Assembly (NCBI GenBank): GCA_004555245.1
Contig: SFIS01000039.1
Span: 1-29,588, forward strand
Reading direction: 5' to 3'
From: Bacteroidales bacterium
GTDB taxonomy: Bacteria; Bacteroidota; Bacteroidia; Bacteroidales; Bacteroidaceae
Length of the DNA: 29,588 nt
Shown one piece after another: positions 7,747 through 15,482 of the stretch; the stretch's first letter is position 1; each line of letters begins with the position of its first letter. Under the pieces are notes generated by a model. It made no database searches and was not told where the DNA came from. It saw nothing but the letters and a program-made list of their open reading frames with translations. The position numbers were made by a program, and so were the translations under genes.

Positions 7747-9198
7747 ATGGAAAGATTCAACGATTTTCTCTCGCTCATCAGCGGTCTGCTGTGGGGATGG
7801 CCGATGATTGTGCTGCTGCTCGGCACACACATCTTCCTCACGATACGCCTCCGTTTCCCGCAGCGGCACATACTGAAGGCGATACGCCTGTCAGTAGGCA
7901 AAGACAAGGATTCGCAGGGCGACGTGTCGCAGTTTGCCGCCCTCGCAACGGCACTGGCTGCCACCATCGGCACGGGAAACATCGTCGGCGTGGGCACCGC
8001 AGTGGCTCTCGGAGGGCCGGGAGCCGTGTTCTGGTGCTGGCTGACCGGCGTGCTCGGAATCTCGACAAAATACGGAGAGGCACTGCTCGCCGTGAAATAC
8101 CGCATAACGACAAAGAACGGGACAACACTCGGAGGTCCGATGTATGCACTTGAACGCGGACTGGCAAACGGGAAGACGGGAATCGCGCGACGCTTCTGGA
8201 AGATGATGGCGTGCGCTTTCGCTTTCTTCACCGCCATCGCCACCTTCGGCATCGGTTCTACGGTGCAGGCCAACGCCATCTCGACAATGGGACACGAGGC
8301 CTACGGCGTATCGCCAGTTGTCATCGGCGGTATAGTGACGATTCTTGCGGCGGCGGTCATCATGGGAGGGGTGAAGAGCATAGCGAGATGCTGCGGAATG
8401 CTCGTGCCGCTGATGGCGGCACTGTATGTAGCAGGCTGTCTCGTCATTCTCGGGATAAACCACGACTATGTGGTGCCGGCGGTGAAACTCATCGTCTCGT
8501 CAGCTTTCTCGTCCGACGCCGCAGGAGGAGGCTTCGTCGGCTCGTCGATAATGCTCGCGGCGAGGTACGGCATAGCGCGCGGACTGTTCTCAAACGAATC
8601 CGGCCTCGGCTCGGCACCACTCGTAGCGGCGGCTGCACAGACACGCAACCCCGTCAGGCAGGCGCTCGTCTCCTCGTCAGGCACATTCTGGGACACGGTG
8701 GTGATATGCGCCATTACGGGCATCGTCGTCGTGTCGTCGATTCTCGCCTACCCCGACATCAACGTCAGCGACGGTGGCGTACTGACAAAGATGGCTTTCT
8801 CGAAGATACCGTACATAGGCGAACCGCTCCTCGCATTCGGCTCGCTGACGTTCGCCTTCTCCACTATACTCGGATGGAGCTACTACGGAGAGCGGGGCAT
8901 AGAATATCTCGCACACAAGGCATCAAAACGTCTGGACGCAAGAAAAGCTGCTAAAGCCGACGTGACAAAAGCGGCATCCAAGATGACGGAGTATTCTACC
9001 AACACCTACCGCATCGTCTTCCTCATCACCGTATATCTCGGTGCCGTCGTCAGTCTCGATGTCGTATGGAACATGGCAGACATCTTCAACGCACTGATGG
9101 CCATCCCCAACCTCCTCTCGCTGCTCTTCCTGTCGGGTGTCATAGTCAGCGAGACACAGCGCTTCCTGTGGAGCAACCGCCTCGACTGCACCGAATAG
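7747..9198 (+). CDS. Sodium:alanine/glycine symporter, AGCS family
   Basis: A 483-residue inner-membrane carrier that imports alanine or glycine with sodium. AGCS signatures are clear: ATIGTGNIVGVGTAVALGGP (residues ~74-93), the following STKYGEALLAVKYR, and the family's NESGLGSAPLVAAAAQTRNP block with GTFWDTVVICAITG after it. About ten hydrophobic segments are visible, in line with the family, and the length is usual (440-540). It is a single-gene unit with its own promoter and a bidirectional terminator downstream, facing the lyase gene convergently. The exact substrate cannot be told from sequence. Confidence 0.93.
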   Translation: MERFNDFLSLISGLLWGWPMIVLLLGTHIFLTIRLRFPQRHILKAIRLSVGKDKDSQGDVSQFAALATALAATIGTGNIVGVGTAVALGGPGAVFWCWLTGVLGISTKYGEALLAVKYRITTKNGTTLGGPMYALERGLANGKTGIARRFWKMMACAFAFFTAIATFGIGSTVQANAISTMGHEAYGVSPVVIGGIVTILAAAVIMGGVKSIARCCGMLVPLMAALYVAGCLVILGINHDYVVPAVKLIVSSAFSSDAAGGGFVGSSIMLAARYGIARGLFSNESGLGSAPLVAAAAQTRNPVRQALVSSSGTFWDTVVICAITGIVVVSSILAYPDINVSDGGVLTKMAFSKIPYIGEPLLAFGSLTFAFSTILGWSYYGERGIEYLAHKASKRLDARKAAKADVTKAASKMTEYSTNTYRIVFLITVYLGAVVSLDVVWNMADIFNALMAIPNLLSLLFLSGVIVSETQRFLWSNRLDCTE

Positions 9199-9229
9199 GA
9201 CACACGCCACATACGAATGCACCAGTCAG

Positions 9230-9279
9230 ACACGGAAAGGGGTTGCGACACAAACGTATGTCACAACCCCTTTCCGTGT
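9230..9279. terminator. Bidirectional terminator between convergent genes
   Basis: A 21-bp stem (9230-9250 with 9259-9279), one mismatch, 8-nt loop. It sits between the symporter stop at 9198 and the minus-strand lyase stop at 9350, so it can serve both genes. Confidence 0.85.
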
Positions 9280-9349
9280 TCTGTCAAATACTGCCAAAGG
9301 CGTTTCCCCGAATCCGGCCGCAGCCCGCAGCCGATGTTCGGGGCACAGC

Positions 9350-10798
9350 TCAGAGGCTGTCGCCGAAATCTTTCTTGAACTTCTCTGCCAACTGCTCCTG
9401 CCAGTAGCCAATCTCTTTCAGACGGCCGAAGAAGAAACGCAGCACTGAAGGCTCCTCAACCCACTCCAGGCCGCCGATGATCTGGCGGTTGTCCCACAGC
9501 CATTTCACACGGTCGGCAACATATTTCAGCTGAGAGAGCGTATAGACACGGCGCGGAACGGCGAGACGCTGAAGCTCCAGCTCGGCGAAAGGCTCGCTGC
9601 CGTCAGGGTTGCGCTGCTCGGAGAGTGTGCCGCGCTCCATGCCGCGGATGCCGCCCGCGATATACAACGCCGCGCCGACAGCACCTGCCGGATACTGGTT
9701 GTGAGGAACCTCGGGACAGAAAGCGCCGGCATCGAGATGGCAGCCGAGACCGCCGGCCGGCAGGATGACAGGCACTCCGTAATCGTCAAGCTCCTTGGCG
9801 AGATAGTTGATGAACTCAGGACCCTGGTTGATATACTCCATGTCGAGAGATTCGTACAGACCCTGAGCCATAGCCTCCATCGTGCGGACATCGATGCCGC
9901 CGTAGGTGAGGAAACCTTCGTAGAGAGGGATGAACTCCATGAGCTCTTTCGTATAGCGGGGGTCTTTAGACGTAATGATGCCACCCTTGGCGAAACCAAG
10001 TTTGCGGGCAGAGAAATAGATGATGTCGAAATGGTCGGCAAGAAGATGGTAGATATCTTTCGTATCCATGAACTTGCAGCGTGCCTCGCGCGTCTTCATG
10101 AAATACACGTTGTCCTGAAGCAGAGAGGCGTCAAGAACAGACTTCACGCCCATGTCGTGGCAGATGTCCGTCACGGCAAGCATGTTCTCAAGCGAGACAG
10201 GCTGGCCGCCGATAAGGTTTGTGCCAGCCTCGACACGTACGAAGGCCACATTCTCCGCACCAATCTCACTGATGCGACCGCGAAGATTCTGAAGGTTGAA
10301 ATTGCCCTTGAACGGATCGTCACTCTGAGGAAGCAGACCCTTCGGATCGACAAGTTCCTCCACAGTGCCGCCCAGACGGGTGATGTGGGCCTTCGTAGTG
10401 GTGAAATGGAAGTTCATCAGAGCCACCTTGCCCGGCGTGACGTATGCCTCGGCAAGAATATTCTCACAGGCGCGACCCTGATGCGCCGGCAAGACATTGT
10501 CCGTGTCGAACACCTCCTTCACCGCAGCCTTGACACGATTGAAGGTCTCTGAACCGGCATAAGAATCGTCGGCACGCAGCATTGACGCAAACTGAAGGTC
10601 GGACATGGCGTTGACACCTGAATCGGTAAGCATGTCGAGATAGATATCCTTGTTCTGAAGGAGGAACGTGTTGTTGCCGGCTTCCTGAATCTTCTTCAGA
10701 CGTTCTTCTACAGGGAGAAGCTCGAGCTTCTGAACCATGCGCACCTTGTGCATCTCAAGCGGAACCTGATTCTCGCTTTTATAAAATTTTACTGGCAT
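9350..10798 (-). CDS. Tryptophanase / tyrosine phenol-lyase family PLP enzyme (divergent)
   Basis: A 482-residue fold-type I PLP lyase of the beta-eliminating family (E. coli tryptophanase is 471 residues). Family blocks are present: LTDSGVNAMSD (57-67), DDSYAGSE (77-84), PAHQGRACEN (104-113), GGQPVS (197-202), FLTYGG and LAVPRRVYT near the C-terminus. The Schiff-base lysine is K266 in SARKLGFAKGG, equivalent to SAKKDAMVPMGG of tryptophanase. D223, which pairs with the PLP ring nitrogen, is kept. The following conserved arginine (DATR in classical enzymes) is replaced by leucine at 226. It therefore belongs to the family, but may differ in substrate from TnaA, which makes indole, pyruvate and ammonia from tryptophan. 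An AraC-type regulator is transcribed divergently from the shared intergenic region, suggesting substrate-dependent control. The start at 10798 gives a normal N-terminus. Confidence 0.85.
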   Translation of the reverse strand: MPVKFYKSENQVPLEMHKVRMVQKLELLPVEERLKKIQEAGNNTFLLQNKDIYLDMLTDSGVNAMSDLQFASMLRADDSYAGSETFNRVKAAVKEVFDTDNVLPAHQGRACENILAEAYVTPGKVALMNFHFTTTKAHITRLGGTVEELVDPKGLLPQSDDPFKGNFNLQNLRGRISEIGAENVAFVRVEAGTNLIGGQPVSLENMLAVTDICHDMGVKSVLDASLLQDNVYFMKTREARCKFMDTKDIYHLLADHFDIIYFSARKLGFAKGGIITSKDPRYTKELMEFIPLYEGFLTYGGIDVRTMEAMAQGLYESLDMEYINQGPEFINYLAKELDDYGVPVILPAGGLGCHLDAGAFCPEVPHNQYPAGAVGAALYIAGGIRGMERGTLSEQRNPDGSEPFAELELQRLAVPRRVYTLSQLKYVADRVKWLWDNRQIIGGLEWVEEPSVLRFFFGRLKEIGYWQEQLAEKFKKDFGDSL

Positions 10799-10858
10799 AA
10801 TGTTAGGTTTATAGGTTGTTGGTTGAGTTTCTTGATTGAGTGGTTTTCAACTTTGCGG

Positions 10859-10866
10859 CAAAAGTA
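10859..10866 (-). promoter_or_regulatory. -7 element of the tryptophanase-like gene
   Basis: TACTTTTG on the minus strand, 60 bp upstream of the start codon, matches TAnnTTTG. No clear -33 box is seen, consistent with an activator-dependent promoter. Confidence 0.5.
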
Positions 10867-10910
10867 ATACTATTAAGACAGAAGCCATGGATATATATTC
10901 AGAAAATAAA

Positions 10911-10997
10911 TACCAATTTTTCGGATTTATCCAAGTTATACCATTTTTATATACCAATATTACCGACAATACCAATAATTTGTGTACATTTGTACCA
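10911..10997. promoter_or_regulatory. Cluster of TACCA motifs, possible AraC-type operator
   Basis: TACCA occurs at 10911, 10939, 10952, 10970 and 10993, with TACCG at 10961, mostly followed by A/T. The 12-bp palindrome GTACATTTGTAC spans 10984-10995. The cluster lies between the two divergent promoters, where an AraC-family regulator would bind. Confidence 0.45.
10985..10992 (+). promoter_or_regulatory. -7-like element upstream of the AraC-type gene
   Basis: TACATTTG matches TAnnTTTG, 82 bp upstream of the start codon, and lies inside the palindrome at 10984-10995, so binding there could autoregulate the gene. Confidence 0.4.
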
Positions 10998-11074
10998 AAA
11001 TTACGTTTCATGCCGGTCACAGACAAATCATCCCTGCCGACATTTCCACACCCCGAGCCTGACAACCGAGAATC

Positions 11075-11983
11075 ATGCAAAACGAAAAAAGACACGTCGT
11101 CGTAAAGAACATCGAACAGTTCAACCACTATTTCCACCAGCCCACATACCATCCCCAAGTGAGTGTGGCACGCCTTCAGGATGCCGACCTCTCGCTGTTC
11201 GACCCCACAGACTTCGGCATGTACTGCGTCGTGCTGATGGAAGTAGATTTCGGAGAACTCGTGCTTCGCGACACCTGCATGAGATACAGGGCAGGCACGA
11301 TGTTCACAATGAAGCCGGGAGACATCGTCTCCATGAACCTCGACAGCCGCGTGAAGCCGCACGGATGGATGCTCGCCTTCAGACCGGAACAGCTTAACGG
11401 CACCGGACTGGGACGCGACTTCTATATGTTCAACTTCTTCGAATACAAGGTTGCGGAAGCCCTCGAACTGTACGACACAGAACGCCGCGTAATAATAAAC
11501 TGCTTCAACAACATCGACACCGAACTGAAAGCACCCGACGACGAACTCACAAGCCACATGCTGAGACTCGGCATAGGGCAGATGCTCACATTCTGCCGAC
11601 GCTTCTTCGAACGGCAGTTTGACATGCAGGACAGACGCCCCTCGGACATCATGCACAAATTCGACAACCTGCTCGACCACTACCTGTCAAGCGGAAGCGA
11701 CATGTCACGACGCCTCGGGCCGCCTTCCGTGGCATGGTGTGCAGCACAGTTCAACCTCACACCGGCATATTTCGGAGACATCATCAGACGAGAGATAGGT
11801 ATCACGGCACAGACCTATATACAGGACAAGATTGTCGAACGCGCCAAGTCGCTACTTGCCGACGCATCACTGCCTGTCAACGACATCGCGACGATGCTGG
11901 GATTCACTTATCCCAACCATTTCGCACGATTCTTCAAACAAAAGACCGGCACGACACCGACAACTTTCAGAAAGATGATATAA
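11075..11983 (+). CDS. AraC-family transcriptional regulator
   Basis: A 302-residue regulator. Residues ~1-160 form a cupin-like ligand-sensing region (GTMFTMKPGDIVSMN typical of AraC sensor domains). Residues ~200-302 hold two helix-turn-helix motifs; the second has the family's characteristic VNDIATMLGFTYPNHFARFF and ends KTGTTPTTFRKMI. It is transcribed divergently from the tryptophanase-like gene 276 bp away and is the likely regulator of it. The ligand is unknown; an amino acid or an indole-type compound would fit the neighbour but is only inferred. A weak inverted repeat (AAAATTGTC at 11983-11991 with 12017-12025) overlaps the stop codon and may act as terminator. Confidence 0.9.
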   Translation: MQNEKRHVVVKNIEQFNHYFHQPTYHPQVSVARLQDADLSLFDPTDFGMYCVVLMEVDFGELVLRDTCMRYRAGTMFTMKPGDIVSMNLDSRVKPHGWMLAFRPEQLNGTGLGRDFYMFNFFEYKVAEALELYDTERRVIINCFNNIDTELKAPDDELTSHMLRLGIGQMLTFCRRFFERQFDMQDRRPSDIMHKFDNLLDHYLSSGSDMSRRLGPPSVAWCAAQFNLTPAYFGDIIRREIGITAQTYIQDKIVERAKSLLADASLPVNDIATMLGFTYPNHFARFFKQKTGTTPTTFRKMI

Positions 11984-12061
11984 AAATTGTCCTGCGTCAA
12001 AAAAATGGCTGATATTGACAATTTTATGTTAACTACAGTATCTTTAAGTTAATAAAAGTTA

Positions 12062-12090
12062 CTGTGTGCGCACACAACTGTTGCACACAG
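12062..12090. repeat. Palindrome and nested inverted repeat upstream of small-RNA promoter
   Basis: TGTGTGCGCACACA (12063-12076) is a perfect 14-bp palindrome. CTGTGTGC (12062-12069) also pairs with GCACACAG (12083-12090). It lies 20 bp upstream of the -33 box at 12110, a plausible regulator site. Confidence 0.5.
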
Positions 12091-12109
12091 AAAAAACACA
12101 GAAGAAATA

Positions 12110-12141
12110 TTTGCATAAATCAAAAAAACGCACTACCTTTG
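12110..12141 (+). promoter_or_regulatory. Consensus promoter of the small RNA candidate
   Basis: TTTG (12110-12113), a 20-bp spacer, then TACCTTTG (12134-12141) fully matches the Bacteroidetes consensus. Predicted start of transcription is near 12147. Confidence 0.75.
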
Positions 12142-12146
12142 CAATC

Positions 12147-12233
12147 GTTATCCTGAAAACAATCTTTTTACCTTAAAAACTAATACCTATTGAAGATAAG
12201 AGCGGTTGCCTGCGAAGGTCGTCGCTTTTTTTT
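12147..12233 (+). ncRNA. Candidate ~85-nt small RNA with its own promoter and terminator
   Basis: A perfect promoter is followed about 55 nt after the expected start by a terminator hairpin. The stem AGCGGTTGCC (12201-12210) pairs with GGTCGTCGCT (12217-12226), with G-U pairs, one mismatch and loop TGCGAA, and is followed by T8. The transcript has an A/U-rich, apparently unstructured 5' part and no ribosome-binding site or open frame. The next gene starts 250 bp downstream with its own -7 box, so this is a stand-alone RNA rather than a leader. I cannot name the Rfam family. Confidence 0.6.
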
Positions 12234-12424
12234 ATGCCCTCATTCTTAGAACATTATTACAGCATCCGGAAGACAGACGGGAAACACACGAAAACCGCTC
12301 ACGGCCTGAAAAAACAATCCATGTCACGCTTATGAAAAGCTTTGCGCACGAACATATTATATATTATAGAAACACCCGACGCAAAAAAAATATAAAAAAC
12401 AAGATGTATTCAGAAAAATATTAT

Positions 12425-12432
12425 TATCTTTG
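12425..12432 (+). promoter_or_regulatory. -7 element of the nucleotidyltransferase gene
   Basis: TATCTTTG matches TAnnTTTG, 51 bp before the ATG at 12484. Its presence argues against an upstream TTG start at 12430, which would lie inside the promoter. Confidence 0.55.
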
Positions 12433-12483
12433 CAGGACAATAGGAAACAAAGACAGAAACCAAATAATAAAAAACGACAGACT

Positions 12484-13404
12484 ATGAAACCAACCCTTTT
12501 CCTACTCGCTGCAGGCATGGGAAGCCGCTACGGAGGCCTGAAGCAACTCGACGGCTTAGGACCTAACGGCGAAACAATAATGGACTACAGCATCTACGAC
12601 GCCATTGAAGCCGGCTTCGGCAAAATAGTATGGGTCATCAGACGCGATTTTGAAGAGCAGTTCCGGACACAAATCCTCTCGAAATATGAGGGGAAAGTGA
12701 AGTGCGAACTGTGCTTCCAGTCAATCGACGCACTGCCTGAAGGCTTCTCATGTCCCGAAGGAAGACAAAAGCCGTGGGGCACCAACCACGCCGTACTGAT
12801 GGGAAAAGACATCATAAAAGAACCGTTCTGCGTCATCAACTGCGACGATTTCTACAACCGCGACGCATTCCGCGTGATAGGAAAATTCCTCGCCGAACTG
12901 CCTGAAGACGCAAAAGGACAGTATGCGATGGTAGGATTCAGAGTGGCAAACACACTTTCTGAAAACGGCACGGTGTCAAGAGGCATCTGCTCGAAAAACG
13001 AAGAAGGATGCCTCACTACATGCGTCGAGCGGACAAAGATAGCACGCGTTGACGGGAAAGTGGCATACCGCGAAGACAACAAGGACGACGGACAGTGGGT
13101 TGAGATAGACGACAACACGCCCGTATCGATGAACATGTGGGGCTTCACTCCAGACTACTTCACATACAGCGAAGAGTATTTCAAGGAGTTCCTAAGCAAT
13201 CCGGCAAACATAGAGAACCTCAAGTCAGAGTTCTTCATTCCGCTCATGGTCAACAAACTCATCACTGAAGGCACCGCAACCTGCAAGGTGCTGGACACCA
13301 CAAGCAAATGGTTCGGCGTCACATACGCCGAAGACCGTCCCGACACAGTGGCAAGAATAAAAGCCCTCGTGGAAGACGGCACCTATCCTGAAAAACTGTT
13401 CTGA
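12484..13404 (+). CDS. Sugar-nucleotidyltransferase-like protein (NTP_transferase fold)
   Basis: A 306-residue protein with the nucleotide-binding signature LLAAGMGSRYGGLKQL at residues 7-22 (G11, G13, R15 and K20 in the family positions) and a later CVINCDDFY motif carrying the metal-binding aspartate. Such proteins transfer a nucleotide to a sugar phosphate or similar small molecule. The C-terminal third is not a known sugar-transferase extension I can name, so the substrate is open. I start it at 12484 because the hydrophobic MKPTLFLLAAG N-terminus is family-like and the upstream sequence is promoter. The DHH gene begins 61 bp downstream and may be co-transcribed. Confidence 0.85.
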   Translation: MKPTLFLLAAGMGSRYGGLKQLDGLGPNGETIMDYSIYDAIEAGFGKIVWVIRRDFEEQFRTQILSKYEGKVKCELCFQSIDALPEGFSCPEGRQKPWGTNHAVLMGKDIIKEPFCVINCDDFYNRDAFRVIGKFLAELPEDAKGQYAMVGFRVANTLSENGTVSRGICSKNEEGCLTTCVERTKIARVDGKVAYREDNKDDGQWVEIDDNTPVSMNMWGFTPDYFTYSEEYFKEFLSNPANIENLKSEFFIPLMVNKLITEGTATCKVLDTTSKWFGVTYAEDRPDTVARIKALVEDGTYPEKLF

Positions 13405-13465
13405 ACCGCCACCCGCTGTGCCCGACGCCGACAGCGGAGCCCTTCTCACACACCAGAAAGACAAA

Positions 13466-14482
13466 ATGCACATCATAAACGACCAGAACATTCCTGAGCT
13501 CCGTCGCCTCATAGACGGGGCTCAGAACATTATAGTGGTATGCCACCATAATCCCGACGGCGACGCCTTGGGCTCGTCGCTCGCCCTCGCCCGCTATCTC
13601 GAATCGTCAGGAAAAGAAGCTACCGTCATCATCCCCGACGCCTACCCCGACTTCCTGATGTGGCTGCCCGGCACACACAATATCATACGCTTCGACAAAC
13701 ATCCCGACAAGGCCGCCATGATGCTGAAGATCTGCGACCTTATCTTCTGCCTCGACTTCAACAACCTCAGCCGTCTGGGCGACGAGATGCAGAAAGCCGT
13801 CGAGGCATCAAAGGCACCACGCATTCTCATCGACCACCATCTCGCCCCTGACATAAAGGCGGACGTCACCATATCCGTACCGGAAGCCTGCTCAACATCA
13901 ATCCTCGTATTCCAGACAATAGAGCAACTGGGCGGCTGCGACAAGATAGACCGCGCCGCCGCAACATGCCTCTACTGCGGCATGATGACCGATACGGGAG
14001 CCTTCACATACAACAGCAACGACCCCGCAGTGTATGAAGTGATAGCCAAACTAATATCCAAAGGCATCAACAAGGACAAGATCTACCGCAATGTCAACTG
14101 GGTCTTCTCGGTCAGCAGAATGCGTCTGTGGGGTCATATCCTGCAAAACTTCATCATCACCGACGACGGGAAAGCGACATACTTCACCATCTCCAAGGAA
14201 GACATCCGCCGTTTCAACTTCATCAAAGGCGACGCCGAAGGGCTTGTCAACATGCCTTTGCAGATAAAAGGCGTAAAGCTCTCCATCTCTCTTCGCGAAG
14301 ACACGGAGAAGGAGAACCTCGTATGGGTGAGCCTCCGCTCAGTCGATGACTTCCCCTGCAACGAGATGGCGGCACGTTTCTTCAACGGCGGCGGACATCT
14401 GAACGCATCGGGCGGCAGACTGTACTGCTCACTGAAAGAGGCAGAAGAAATCACCCGCAAGGCCATAGACGCAATGCTCTGA
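13466..14482 (+). CDS. nrnA: DHH/DHHA1 phosphoesterase, NrnA-like (oligoribonuclease / pAp phosphatase)
   Basis: A 338-residue cytoplasmic phosphoesterase. DHH motifs appear in order: HHNPDGDALGSS with D31 and D33, CLDFNN with D97, IDHH at 122-125, and MMTDTGAF. The C-terminal DHHA1 nucleic-acid-binding motif GGGHLNASGG is intact. The B. subtilis homologue NrnA (about 313 residues) degrades short oligoribonucleotides and dephosphorylates pAp. I chose the ATG at 13466 because the upstream in-frame residues are atypical and the MHIIN... start matches the family. It is probably co-transcribed with the nucleotidyltransferase upstream. Confidence 0.9.
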   Translation: MHIINDQNIPELRRLIDGAQNIIVVCHHNPDGDALGSSLALARYLESSGKEATVIIPDAYPDFLMWLPGTHNIIRFDKHPDKAAMMLKICDLIFCLDFNNLSRLGDEMQKAVEASKAPRILIDHHLAPDIKADVTISVPEACSTSILVFQTIEQLGGCDKIDRAAATCLYCGMMTDTGAFTYNSNDPAVYEVIAKLISKGINKDKIYRNVNWVFSVSRMRLWGHILQNFIITDDGKATYFTISKEDIRRFNFIKGDAEGLVNMPLQIKGVKLSISLREDTEKENLVWVSLRSVDDFPCNEMAARFFNGGGHLNASGGRLYCSLKEAEEITRKAIDAML

Positions 14483-14617
14483 CACGCAAAAGGCAGCGCG
14501 ACGACATACACGACGCAATGCGCAGGGACTGCAGGCAGGCAACACTCTTTTTTACTAATAAATCATAAATCATGTTCATGAAATGACATAAGGCTGACGT
14601 ACATCGCATTTTTTTAG

Positions 14618-14625
14618 TAATTTTG
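14618..14625 (+). promoter_or_regulatory. -7 element of the DUF4827 gene
   Basis: TAATTTTG, 94 bp before the start codon. It suggests a separate transcript for the DUF4827-glmM pair. No -33 TTTG is seen. Confidence 0.5.
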
Positions 14626-14718
14626 CCCGTTAGTAGTGCTTCATCCGTATCAAAAGAAGACACCACCCCCCTCCGGGCCACAGGCAGGTTATAATATCAA
14701 TTCACTCACTCTTTATAA

Positions 14719-15387
14719 ATGAAGAAGCTTTTCACATACATCTGCATCCTCATCATCGCAGCCACGACAGCCGGCTGCAACGACACAGAGACCTACGCCG
14801 AGAAGCGTGACAAGGAAGATGCCGCCATCTCGAAATTCATCTCACGTCAGACGGAGGTGTCAAAGAAACTGTTCACCCAGCCCATTTCCGTCATTTCGGA
14901 AATAGATTTTGAGAATGCAGGCTACAAGACCAATGTCACAAAGAACGAGTTCGTGCATCTCAGCAACTCCGGCATATACATGCAAATCGTGCGCAAAGGC
15001 TGCGGCGAGCCAATCAAATCCGGCGAGACCGTCACCGTCCTCTGCCGTTTCAACGAATACAACATTCTCAACGACACGATACAGCTCAGCAACATAGGCA
15101 TCACGTTCCAGCACATTCCGGAGAAGATGTCAGTAACAAACCGTTACGGGACATACACGGGGTCGTTCTTCAGCGATTCGAGCCTTATGTATATGGCATA
15201 CAGCAGCACCGCCGTTCCTTCGGGATGGCTGAAGCCCCTTCAGTATATCAACATCGGACGCCAGTCAACACCGGACGAGGAGATAGCAAAAGTGAATGTC
15301 ATCGTGCCTTCCGGACAAGGGCAGAACGATGCTTCGCAGTATGTCTATCCCTGCTACTACGAGATAACCTACGAGCGCGGCCTCTGA
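14719..15387 (+). CDS. DUF4827 lipoprotein
   Basis: A 222-residue lipoprotein. The signal peptide ends in TTAGC with the lipid-attachment cysteine at C20. The rest matches the DUF4827 family as I remember it, with an FKBP-like GEPIKSGETVTVLCRF segment near residue 95-112. It is found in Bacteroidales beside the DHH phosphoesterase and glmM, the same order as here. The function is unknown; the FKBP-like stretch hints at a degenerate peptidyl-prolyl isomerase fold but no catalytic residues can be confirmed. Spacing to glmM is 95 bp. Confidence 0.85.
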   Translation: MKKLFTYICILIIAATTAGCNDTETYAEKRDKEDAAISKFISRQTEVSKKLFTQPISVISEIDFENAGYKTNVTKNEFVHLSNSGIYMQIVRKGCGEPIKSGETVTVLCRFNEYNILNDTIQLSNIGITFQHIPEKMSVTNRYGTYTGSFFSDSSLMYMAYSSTAVPSGWLKPLQYINIGRQSTPDEEIAKVNVIVPSGQGQNDASQYVYPCYYEITYERGL

Positions 15388-15482
15388 CCTGCGCCCTACC
15401 CTGACAGCGACAGTCTGCCTCATCCGTACCGTCTGCCGCTATCATGACGACAACAGTAACAACAACCGAAAATCACAAGAAA

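Noticed and set aside
9701..10552. Plus-strand open frame opposite the tryptophanase-like gene
   Set aside because: The antisense product lacks any domain and the minus-strand gene is clearly real.
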